Source of the DNA: M3007 sp046329435
GTDB lineage: Bacteria > Bacteroidota > Bacteroidia > Chitinophagales > Saprospiraceae
Assembly: GCA_046329435.1 (NCBI GenBank)
Contig: JAXLUR010000008.1
Location: 313,718-377,717 of the forward strand
Length of the DNA stretch: 64,000 nucleotides
Direction: 5' to 3'
Part shown: positions 49,227-57,350 of the stretch, in pieces
Layout of the letters: the number at the start of each line of letters is the position of its first letter
Position numbering within the stretch: position 1 is the stretch's first letter
Made by a program: the position numbers and the translations under genes
The notes under the pieces: model-generated
What the model saw: only the letters and a program-made list of their open reading frames with translations
Told to the model about the DNA's origin: nothing
Database searches by the model: none

Positions 49227-49973
49227 ATGGCAACACAACAAAAATATCAGACGCTGGTCTTCGGTATTCATGCCCTGACCAATCTCCATCCCGGCGCCGG
49301 CGACAGTTTTTACGGGGCCGTGGACAAACTCGTGCAACGCGACCCGGCTACCCACCAGCCCACCGTACACAGCCACAGCCTGAAAGGCGCCCTGCGCGAA
49401 TATTTCGATAAACAAACCGATCTCGGCAGCGACTTCGTGACCCACGTGTTCGGCTCCGAAATAGGCGGCAAGGCGGAACAAACCCTGCAAGGCAACTACC
49501 GGTTTTTCAGGGTGCCGATCTGCTGGCCTTGCCCGTGCCCGAAAGCGACCTAATTCGCCCGACGCTTTCCACCTTTCAGCCTGGAAAAAGCCTGGACGGA
49601 TTTCTCGCGCAAGGTCAATTTGCTCGGGGATAACGCCTGGACGCCCGCCAATCTGCAATCCGCGGTAAAAACGAAAATCGGCGTCGATTGGAAAATCGAT
49701 CCGGAGAAATTCCGGGAAGCCTGCGACGAACTGCCCGTGGTGGCCCGCAACCAGCTCAATAATGGCATCAGCGAGAACCTGTGGTATGAAGAACTGGTGC
49801 CGCACCAGACCGTGCTGGGTATGATCGTTCAGGCAGATATGGATGCGCTCCGCCTCATGGAATTTACGCAGCATCTCGACGAACAGGTCGTGCAAATCGG
49901 CGCCAACGCAACCGTCGGATACGGCTATTGCTGGTTCAAACTCCTGTCGAACACCACTCAAAACGCCGGATGA
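49227..49973 (+). pseudogene. cmr4: Type III-B backbone subunit Cmr4 with two compensating frameshifts
   Basis: The reading starts at 49227 (LVFGIHALTNLHPGAGDSFY, then GAVDKLVQRDPATHQPTVHS with the conserved catalytic-type Asp, then HSLKGALREYF). At about 49512-49520 the frame is lost after GNYRFF; a missing base near TTTTTCAGGG is the simplest cause. The correct peptide GADLLALPVPESD continues in another frame. Near 49590 an extra base restores the first frame (SLEKAWTDFSRKVNLLGDNA) until the TGA at 49973. Uncorrected, translation stops at 49553 after 108 codons. Cmr4 forms the helical backbone and cuts target RNA, so the whole complex depends on it. Either the gene is broken or the assembly has two indel errors. 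Confidence 0.82.
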
Positions 49974-50398
49974 TTATGAAAAGGATTAACAATCTGCTGA
50001 ACGCGGCAATGACGGCGCTCCAAAACAGTAACCCGCGGATCGTCAATGACAAAAGTATGCTCAAGGAATACGACGGCTATGCTGCCGCTTTTGCGCCTTC
50101 GGTCATCACGGCCGGGCTGCGGGCTACCTTGTCGTTTTATACCGATGTGCACAAGGGCGAAAATAACGACACACCCCGCCGAAATCATGTATTGAAGGTC
50201 TTGTACGACATTTACCAGTCGATGCCCGGTCATCTGACGGGCGAAAGCCTGCTCGATATCGCTCTGGAAACCAATCAAAGCGACGAACGGCGGCTGCGGC
50301 AAGACCTGATCGATTGCTCGATTGCCCTCAAACTTGTCATGCGTAATTTCAAACAACTCGACGCGCCCCCCGCCGCGCCGGCACAACCCAATGCCTGA
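49970..50398 (+). CDS. cmr5: Type III-B small subunit Cmr5
   Basis: A 142-aa all-helical protein (INNLLNAAMTALQNSNPRIV, YAAAFAPSVITAGLRATLSF, LKVLYDIYQSMPGHL) with the size and position of Cmr5 (Cas11), which lines the target-binding groove. The ATG at 49970 overlaps the cmr4 stop (ATGA), implying coupling; a second ATG at 49976 is possible. The tail is Pro/Ala-rich. It ends 2 nt before cmr6. Confidence 0.85.
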   Translation: MIMKRINNLLNAAMTALQNSNPRIVNDKSMLKEYDGYAAAFAPSVITAGLRATLSFYTDVHKGENNDTPRRNHVLKVLYDIYQSMPGHLTGESLLDIALETNQSDERRLRQDLIDCSIALKLVMRNFKQLDAPPAAPAQPNA

Positions 50399-50400
50399 CC

Positions 50401-51723
50401 ATGAATCTGAAGCACTTTTATTATCGCGGCTATTTTGACGGGCGTATCAAACTGACGCAGCCGCAAAAAGGAAGTGAGGAACGCAAAAAAAACCAGGAAG
50501 TGAATGAGAAGGCGTTTCGTTTGAAAAATGCCACGCTGGTATCCACTTCCCGGGTTCGTCCGTTTTCGACCGATCATCTGACTAAAATCGCCGGGCTTGA
50601 AACCGTCCCTCTGGTCGTTCAAAACCCCGGCTTGCTTCCCGGTATCGGTTACCCGCACGAGGTAGGTTACGAAGGCGAGTTGAAGCTCGGTTTTGGCTTC
50701 GACCATGTGTCTGGCTTGCCCGTATTGCCCGGTTCCTCGGTAAAAGGCGTGTTGCGCTCGGTATTTCCCGGGGTGGACTACGACGAAGAAAACCCGCGCC
50801 TGTTCAAAAAACGTCCCGATGGCACGCGCCTGCAACCCGATGCCAAACAAAAAGTCAAAGCGCGGTTTATCCTGCGATTGCTGGAAGCCCTCGGGCTGGC
50901 CGTACCCGACGCGATGAAAGCCGACGGCGGCGTTTTGCTGGCCCACGCGCTCGAACTGTCCATTTTTGAAGGCTGGGATACGAGCGGGTTCTTTTCAGGC
51001 GTATCAGCGGCAGCGCGTCGGCCCATGCACCTCCACGACGTGTTTTTTGATGCCCAGCCCCGGCAATTCGGAGCCAACGCCCTGCTCGGCCGCGATGCGC
51101 TGACCCCGCATACCGCCGGAGCGCTGAAAAACCCCATCCCCCTGCCGTTTCTCAAAGTGATGCCCGGGGTGGTGTTTGCCTTCCCTTTCCGGCTGCATAC
51201 AACGACGATCGGCGATCTCGAGCTCCGGCCGGAGCACAAGCGCCGTTTGTTTGCCGAAATCCTGTGTACGGTAGGCGCCGGGGCCAAGACGAATGTGGGC
51301 TACGGGCAGTTCGAGGCCGAAAACGCCGGCGACCGCATCCGCGCAGCGGCAGAGCAGGCAGGCCGCGGCCAGCCCCCCATAGCGCCCGCCGCACCCGCCG
51401 GTGGCGCGCAGCCTCGGCAGCCTGCAGTTGATCCCGCCACACCGTCTGAGGTCGCACCGCCCAGGGCGACCAGAGCGTTGAAATTTGACCGAAACCTGAA
51501 AGGGAAAAAAGTGGTCGGGGAAGTGGTGGCCGTTGAAAATGGAATGGTTCATTTTCGCCTCGTCGATGTCGAAGGATTCGACGGAACGGTAGAAGAAGAA
51601 ATACGGGAAGGCGTACTGCCCCGGTTCACACCGGGAAAACGTTTCGAGATGGAGGTCAGGGCAATTATTCCGGACCAAAACAAGATCGTTGCCAGAGTGA
51701 CTTCTTTTACGCCGCTGAATTGA
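50401..51723 (+). CDS. cmr6: Type III-B subunit Cmr6 with an extra C-terminal OB-like domain
   Basis: A 440-aa protein. Residues 1-310 are Cmr6: LGFGFDHVSGLPVLPGSSVK, GVLRSVFP, and the C-terminal RAMP loop VGAGAKTNVGYGQFE near 290-305. A low-complexity Pro/Ala linker at about 313-358 leads to an 82-residue beta-rich domain (KGKKVVGEVVAVENGMVHFR, VLPRFTPGKRFEMEVRAII, NKIVARVTSF) that looks like an OB/S1-type RNA-binding fold. Typical Cmr6 ends after the RAMP part. It is the last cmr gene and is followed by a strong terminator. Confidence 0.88.
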   Translation: MNLKHFYYRGYFDGRIKLTQPQKGSEERKKNQEVNEKAFRLKNATLVSTSRVRPFSTDHLTKIAGLETVPLVVQNPGLLPGIGYPHEVGYEGELKLGFGFDHVSGLPVLPGSSVKGVLRSVFPGVDYDEENPRLFKKRPDGTRLQPDAKQKVKARFILRLLEALGLAVPDAMKADGGVLLAHALELSIFEGWDTSGFFSGVSAAARRPMHLHDVFFDAQPRQFGANALLGRDALTPHTAGALKNPIPLPFLKVMPGVVFAFPFRLHTTTIGDLELRPEHKRRLFAEILCTVGAGAKTNVGYGQFEAENAGDRIRAAAEQAGRGQPPIAPAAPAGGAQPRQPAVDPATPSEVAPPRATRALKFDRNLKGKKVVGEVVAVENGMVHFRLVDVEGFDGTVEEEIREGVLPRFTPGKRFEMEVRAIIPDQNKIVARVTSFTPLN

Positions 51724-51742
51724 GTATATGTATCTTTACCTA

Positions 51743-51781
51743 AACCGGGGCCTCCGTACATCGGGAGCCCCGGTTGTTTTT
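51743..51781 (+). terminator. Terminator after cmr6
   Basis: A 9-bp perfect outer stem (AACCGGGGC with GCCCCGGTT), partly extended inward, followed by GTTTTT. It lies 20 nt after the cmr6 stop and 30 nt before array 3, so it ends the cmr operon and insulates the array. Confidence 0.85.
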
Positions 51782-51810
51782 GATGCTTGCTGCTTGGATA
51801 GGGCTGCACT

Positions 51811-54049
51811 GTCGCAATCCTACCTAAAACTGGCTTGCCTTCCGACGGAAAGGAGGAGTACTTCCACGCCAACCGCCTCTGTCGCAATCCTACCTAAAAC
51901 TGGCTTGCCTTCCGACTTCTCCCGTTTCCAATTTTACGGTAGAAGAATCTATGTCGCAATCCTACCTGAAACTGGCTTGCCTTCCGACAAAATCTCTATA
52001 AAATGGACAATAAGCTTTCTTTGTCGCAATCCTACCTAAAACTGGCTTGCCTTCCGACTGGGTGGACATCGTACCGAGTCCGAACAGCGCCTGTCGCAAT
52101 CCTACCTAAAACTGGCTTGCCTTCCGACGCAAGATGCGGTGCAGCGCAAAGAAGGCGAAAGTGTCGCAATCCTACCTAAAACTGGCTTGCCTTCCGACAT
52201 GAACATGTTACTGCAAATTCCAACAACCCAATGGTGTCGCAATCCTACCTAAAACTGGCTTGCCTTCCGACTGTTTCTTGCTTTGGCCATTTTGTTTTTC
52301 GTGTCGCAATCCTACCTAAAACTGGCTTGCCTTCCGACGGCTAACCCCGGGGTTCTCGGTGGTTATACTTATGTCGCAATCCTACCTAAAACTGGCTTGC
52401 CTTCCGACTCGATCGTCTGCGAATGGAACCTCGTAGGCCGGGATAGTCGCAATCCTACCTAAAACTGGCTTGCCTTCCGACAGGAAGAAGCGAACGAAGA
52501 ACTCAATCTAACTATGTCGCAATCCTACCTAAAACTGGCTTGCCTTTCGACCACGATGATCGCCAAACTTATGACCGTATGGTAGTGTCGCAATCCTACC
52601 TAAAACTGGCTTGCCTTTCGACACGGCATTACAACCCCGACAAGTTTTTATGACCCTGTCGCAATCCTACCTAAAACTGGCTTGCCTTTCGACCCTTGCT
52701 TTTGCTGGCCGCCATTCTGTTCATCGCCCGTCGCAATCCTACCTAAAACTGGCTTGCCTTCCGACGAGATAAAAGGGGAGATGGGCGCAGGTATGACTGT
52801 CGCAATCCTACCTAAAACTGGCTTGCCTTCCGACAAATCCGGCCAATTGATTGGCCGGATTGGAAAATGTCGCAATCCTACCTAAAACTGGCTTGCCTTC
52901 CGACCTCTGCTGAGCGGCAGCAATGATTCGAAACTGGTGTCGCAATCCTACCTAAAACTGGCTTGCCTTCCGACCACTTCTCTGAAGTCGGCATCGATAC
53001 CGTTTCGTGTCGCAATCCTACCTAAAACTGGCTTGCCTTCCGACTGCCCTGGGCTTGAGCCAATTTGTGCTCGCTCAAACCACCGACACCACCTGTCGCA
53101 ATCCTACCTAAAACTGGCTTGCCTTCCGACGCAAGAGATTGCGGTGCAGCGCAAGAAGGCGAAAGTGTCGCGTCCTACCTAAAACTGGCTTGCCTTCCGA
53201 CATGAACATGTTACTGCAAATTCAACAACCCAATGGTGTCGCAATCCTACCTAAAACTGGCTTGCCTTCCGACTGTTCTTGCTTTGGCCATTTTGTTTTT
53301 CGTGTCGCAATCCTACCTAAAACTGGCTTGCCTTCCGACGGCTAACCCGGGGTTCTCGGTGGTTATACTTATGTCGCAATCCTACCTAAAACTTCGCTTG
53401 CCTTCCATGCGACTCGATCGTCTGCGAATGGAACCTCGTAGGCCGGGATAATTCGCAATCCTACTAAAACTGGCTTGCCTTCCGACAGGAAGAAGCGAAC
53501 GAAGAACTCGGTAAAACTATATGTCGCAATCCTACCTAAAGCGGCTTGCCTTCCGACCCAGCGCGATTCTGCTCGCGCCGCTGACCTGGCACGATGTCGC
53601 AATCCTACCTAAAACTGGCTTGCCTTCCGACGAAATGGCTGCTGAGTGAGGCAAAAATCCCCTTGTCGCAATCCTACCTAAAACTGGCTTGCCTTCAGGC
53701 ACATCCCCTGCCTGAGGGTATCGGGAGATTCGTGTGTCGCAATCCTACCTAAAACTGGCTTGCCTTCCGACATTAATACTTTCCACTATGCTTTACAAAT
53801 GCATGTCGCAATCCTACCTAAAACTGGCTTGCCTTCCGACTTTTTGGGGTTATACAGGGTACTGCTGATTCTTGTCGCAATCCTACCTAAAACTGGCTTG
53901 CCTTCCGACTTGGTACCTTTATCTTGGTGCTAACTGCTTACAGTCGCAATCCTACCTAAAACTGGCTTGCCTTCCGACCAGCAACTATTTTTCTTTTGTT
54001 GCTTGTATTTATTGTCGCAATCCTACCTAAAACTGGCTTGCCTTCCGAC
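51811..54049 (-). CRISPR. CRISPR array 3, about 32 repeats of 36 bp
   Basis: Plus-strand repeats begin GTCGCAATCCTACC and end GGCTTGCCTTCCGAC; three (52515, 52587, 52657) end TTTCGAC like array 2. Several repeats at 53165-53560 are damaged (CGCGTCC, ACTTCGCTTG, CTACTAAAAC, AAAGCGGC), and one at 53663 ends CTTCAGGC. The block 52092-52514 is repeated at 53094-53521 with small indels. The leader is to the right, next to the RT gene, so transcription runs on the minus strand toward cmr6. Confidence 0.96.
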
Positions 54050-54197
54050 CCTTCTTTTTGACATGTGCTGATTATCAGGCAGTTGCAAGGCCAATAACAA
54101 TCCGTACACGCAAAAATTATGCATTTTAAGGTTTTTCATCATGTGTTTACCGGGTCGGCACGGCACAAAAAAACTGCTCACAAGTCATGCCGGAAGG
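54050..54197 (-). promoter_or_regulatory. Leader of CRISPR array 3
   Basis: About 145 nt nearly identical, in inverted orientation, to the leader of array 4 at 57204-57350, including ACACGCAAAAATTATGCAT, AAGGTTTTTCATCATGTG and GGGTCGGCACGGCAC. The identity marks it as a functional leader. The remaining 170 nt up to the RT start hold no clear retron-type folded RNA that I can recognise. Confidence 0.85.
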
Positions 54198-54368
54198 TTT
54201 GATCTGGCAGTAAATATACTACAGCGGGCGCAACGAACAACCAGATACTCCGCAGATTTTCCAGGGCTTTTGTTGGGTTCATTTGAGCAAAGCCGGTAAA
54301 AACCATCGGCTATGTAATATAAGTCGTCAAAAACCCTTATTTTCGTTTGGCATAAAAACACTGAAAAC

Positions 54369-55424
54369 ATGCCTGCCCCACCCAGCCGGCTTGAACTCCG
54401 GGCAAAACATGACGCCTTTCTTCGCCTCCACTCCGTCACCGGATTGTGCGAACTGCTGGACGAGGATCCGCTACGGGTGCTCCGAGTGTCAGAACAGCCG
54501 GAATATCGTGAATTCAAGGTACCTAAAAAAAACGGCGAACTGCGCCTCATCGAAGATCCCGCGCCGGAACTCAAATCTGTGCTTCGCCAGCTGAATGAAT
54601 GCCTGCAGGCGGTGTATTACTTCTACAAATCTCCGGCCGCATTTGGGTTTCTTACAGGCTGTTCGGATGATCCGCCTGAACTCCAGCGCAGCATAGTCGG
54701 AAATGCCCGGCAACACATGGGGCAGGCCTGGATGCTCAACATGGACCTGGAAGATTTTTTTCACGCCGTTGAAGACGAACAAATCGCCGCGATTTTCCTC
54801 GGCGAGCCTTTCGGGTTTCCCGCTGAACTGGCTCGTACCCTCACCTTGCTCTGTTGTTACAAAGGCCGCCTGGCAATGGGCGCCCCAACATCGCCCGTGC
54901 TCAGCAATTTTGCCGCCCGCCGACTGGATGCCGACCTGTGTGCCCTGGCAGAAAAACGCGGCTGGCGCTACACCCGATATGCCGATGATATGACCTTCTC
55001 GACCAATAAAGAAGCCATATCCGAGGACGATATCGCACTGCTCAAAGGCTATTTTGAAGCGCATGGGTTTGCCAACAACGAAAGTAAAACCAAACTCATG
55101 GGCCCCGATGTGCCGCATGTCGTCACGGGCATCGTTGTTGGCGACAACCATCTCGACCTGAAGGACGAATTTTTCAGCGACCTGCAGCGCGAAATCCGGC
55201 AATACGACGAACTGCGACAGGTCAAAGGCCGACTGGGTATTAGCCTGCTCGATTGGGTCGAAGACTATGACGACCGCATACGCGGCATGATGGAATTTGC
55301 CCGGCAAGTCGTTGGCCAAAATGACCCAAGGCTCCGTCATCTTACCCGCGAACTCCACGAAGCGCACCAGCGAAAGGTGGTGTACGCGGCTTTTTCGTGG
55401 CTGGATTTTCCTTATCCGTCATGA
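54369..55424 (+). CDS. Retron-type reverse transcriptase of the CRISPR adaptation module
   Basis: A 351-aa RT. NMDLEDFF at 124-131 holds the first catalytic Asp, and YADD at 204-207 holds the other two. APTSPVLSNFAARRLDADL is the RT4-type segment. Two features mark the retron branch: NARQH at 112-116 (the NAxxH region X motif) and VTG at 252-254 in HVVTGIVVGDN (region Y). There is no fused Cas1 or Cas6 and no group II maturase domain. It lies 430 nt upstream of cas1 in the same orientation. Most CRISPR RTs are group-II-intron-like, so this type is uncommon. A role in acquiring spacers from RNA is inferred from known RT-Cas1 systems. Confidence 0.85.
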   Translation: MPAPPSRLELRAKHDAFLRLHSVTGLCELLDEDPLRVLRVSEQPEYREFKVPKKNGELRLIEDPAPELKSVLRQLNECLQAVYYFYKSPAAFGFLTGCSDDPPELQRSIVGNARQHMGQAWMLNMDLEDFFHAVEDEQIAAIFLGEPFGFPAELARTLTLLCCYKGRLAMGAPTSPVLSNFAARRLDADLCALAEKRGWRYTRYADDMTFSTNKEAISEDDIALLKGYFEAHGFANNESKTKLMGPDVPHVVTGIVVGDNHLDLKDEFFSDLQREIRQYDELRQVKGRLGISLLDWVEDYDDRIRGMMEFARQVVGQNDPRLRHLTRELHEAHQRKVVYAAFSWLDFPYPS

Positions 55425-55854
55425 AAAGAGGGCGAAAGATGGGAAGGTGATTAATGAATTGAAAAATAGATAGTTATGGGAAATATTATCATCCTTCGGG
55501 TTGGGCAGGATAAGGTTGTTTGGACTGAAGTTGTGGTTCGGCTAACAAACATTGAGTCAATTTTTCACAAAAATTTTGGCCTGAACAACCCAATCGCGCG
55601 GAAACAGTTTCGGGCATTTTCAATATTGCCGAAGGTGACGGGCGGGGGAACAACCGTGGGACCATTTTTTATAATGCCAAGGCCCCCTGCGCCGAAATGA
55701 ACCCGGTTAAACATTAGCCACCGAATCGACCATTTTGACCAAACAACATTTTTGAAACCCTCGAACGTAAATTCGATCTCCTTCGGGCCGCGCTCAAAAA
55801 TCTCATCAAAACCAGGAAATCTTCTTCTCAACGACTCGTGCCTACACCCCCGAA
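55425..55854. other. Gap between the RT gene and cas1 without a supported gene
   Basis: Short open frames exist on both strands (for example 55476-55700 on the plus strand), but their peptides lack any recognisable pattern. The sequence is less GC-rich than its surroundings. An RNA element or a decayed gene is possible. No strong hairpin with a T-tract was found. Confidence 0.4.
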
Positions 55855-56880
55855 ATGCAACTCGTTCTCGACACAAATGAAATCACACTTCGCGTTCGCA
55901 ACCGCGCTTTTCTGGTGCAGTCGGGCACGGAAGCCCGTTTGATTGCCCCGCACCGGCTGAGCAGTATCGCCGTGCTGGGGCGCTGTACCCTTACTTCGGC
56001 AGCTATCCTGCTGGCCGCCGAACACCAGGTGCCAATCCTGTTTTTCGATGAAACCGGTAATGCTGCGGCCCGGCTGGGGAGCGCTCAGTTTGGCGGGCAG
56101 GCGGAACTTCGAAGAGCCCAGGTTTTGTTTACCCAGGCCGATGAAGCCGTTGATTTTGCCGTAAATCTGTTTCAACTCAAAACAGCGGCACAACTCGAGC
56201 ACCTGAAGCAAATGGATGTGACCGCGTCTGCAATCCAGCCTCTTGAAGCATTGTTGCCCAAATTGCATCCGGCGCAATTCAGGCCGGCCGACCCGGAGGT
56301 TTTTGCCCAACTGATGGGTATAGAAGGGAGCATCGCCCGGCTTTATTGGCAAGCGCTCGGAAGTTCCATGCCAAAGGGATATCAATTTGAACAACGCAGC
56401 AGGCGACCGGCAGCCGATTGTTTCAATGCAGCCCTGAATTATTCGTACGGCATGTTGTACAACGTTGTGGAGAGCGCGGCCCTCGCGGCAGGCCTCGATC
56501 CGATGTTGGGTATCATACACGCCGACCAATATGGCGAGGCAACCCTTGCTTTTGACCTGATCGAACCCTTCCGCCCGGCAGCAGATCGCCTCGTTGTGCA
56601 ACTTTTTCAATCCGGGCAAATCGAGGCCAAACATTTTGAATTCCGGGGCGCCGATGAAGGCGTATGGGTTGGCCGCGAAGGCCGGCGGGTGATTATTCCT
56701 GCCTTTAACGATTACCTGCAGGCTGCGTACAACTGGCGCGACCAAACGGCCAGCCTTAAAAACCATATTTATCAGTTTGCCGGCGAATTGGCCGCGCAAC
56801 TCAAACAATTTTGGGATAATGACCCTGCTATTCAGTTACGACATAGAAGACGACCGCCTTCGACTCCGGATGGCGAATAA
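55855..56880 (+). CDS. cas1: CRISPR adaptation integrase Cas1 (type III-B set)
   Basis: A 341-aa Cas1 starting MQLVLDTNEITLRVRNRAFL. Catalytic positions: Glu in MGIEGSIARLYW, His in LGIIHADQYGE, and acidic residues in LAFDLIEPFRP. The NAALNYSYGMLY helix is present. The 3' end overlaps cas2 by 62 nt. It would work with Cas2 and the upstream RT on arrays 3 and 4, both of which have leaders facing this module. Confidence 0.95.
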   Translation: MQLVLDTNEITLRVRNRAFLVQSGTEARLIAPHRLSSIAVLGRCTLTSAAILLAAEHQVPILFFDETGNAAARLGSAQFGGQAELRRAQVLFTQADEAVDFAVNLFQLKTAAQLEHLKQMDVTASAIQPLEALLPKLHPAQFRPADPEVFAQLMGIEGSIARLYWQALGSSMPKGYQFEQRSRRPAADCFNAALNYSYGMLYNVVESAALAAGLDPMLGIIHADQYGEATLAFDLIEPFRPAADRLVVQLFQSGQIEAKHFEFRGADEGVWVGREGRRVIIPAFNDYLQAAYNWRDQTASLKNHIYQFAGELAAQLKQFWDNDPAIQLRHRRRPPSTPDGE

Positions 56881-57124
56881 ATTGCTCGAAACAGGCTTCG
56901 CCCGCCTGCAAAAAAGCGTCTTCCTGGCCACACACCTCAGTGAAGGGCACTGGACTCGCCTGCTCGACTGGACCCGCCAGCAGGTAATGCCACGGCTCCT
57001 GCAGGAAGACCAAATCCTCTACCTGCCCCTTACCGAACTGCAAACCCGGGATTTCGGTTTTTTGCCGTTGCCACCCCAGGCATGGCAGGAATGGCTGGAT
57101 CCGCCAAATACCTTGTTTGTTTGA
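56819..57124 (+). CDS. cas2: CRISPR adaptation protein Cas2 (type III-B set)
   Basis: A 101-aa Cas2 from the ATG at 56819: MTLLFSYDIEDDRLRLRMAN with the family Asp, then LLETGFARLQKSVFLATHLS and a C-terminal ILYLPLTELQTRDFGFLPLP. It overlaps the end of cas1 by 62 nt, implying coupled translation. It ends 79 nt before the array 4 leader. Confidence 0.93.
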   Translation: MTLLFSYDIEDDRLRLRMANKLLETGFARLQKSVFLATHLSEGHWTRLLDWTRQQVMPRLLQEDQILYLPLTELQTRDFGFLPLPPQAWQEWLDPPNTLFV

Positions 57125-57203
57125 TACGAATCAATACTCGCAGCAAGTGGCAGTTAACTTTGCATACTCGTTAAGCAGGTATATATTTACGACCATAAAA
57201 CGC

Positions 57204-57350
57204 CTTTCGGCATGACTTGAGAGCAGTTTTTTTGTGCCGTGCCGACCCGGTAAACACATGATGAAAAACCTTAAAATGCATAATTTTTGCGTGTACGGAT
57301 TGTTATCGGCCTTGCAACTGCCTGATAATCAGCACATGTCAAAAAGAAGG
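57204..57350 (+). promoter_or_regulatory. Leader of CRISPR array 4
   Basis: This is the reverse complement of the array 3 leader with only a few differences (for example CCGATAACAATCC against CCAATAACAATCC). It directly abuts the first repeat at 57351. Confidence 0.87.

Noticed and set aside
54198..54368. Possible retron msr/msd RNA upstream of the RT
   Set aside because: No pair of flanking inverted repeats or long stem-loop typical of msr/msd was recognisable by eye; the question stays open for a folding search.
55476..55700. 74-aa ORF between RT and cas1
   Set aside because: Overlaps an equally long antisense ORF, shows no conserved pattern, and is not needed to explain the locus.
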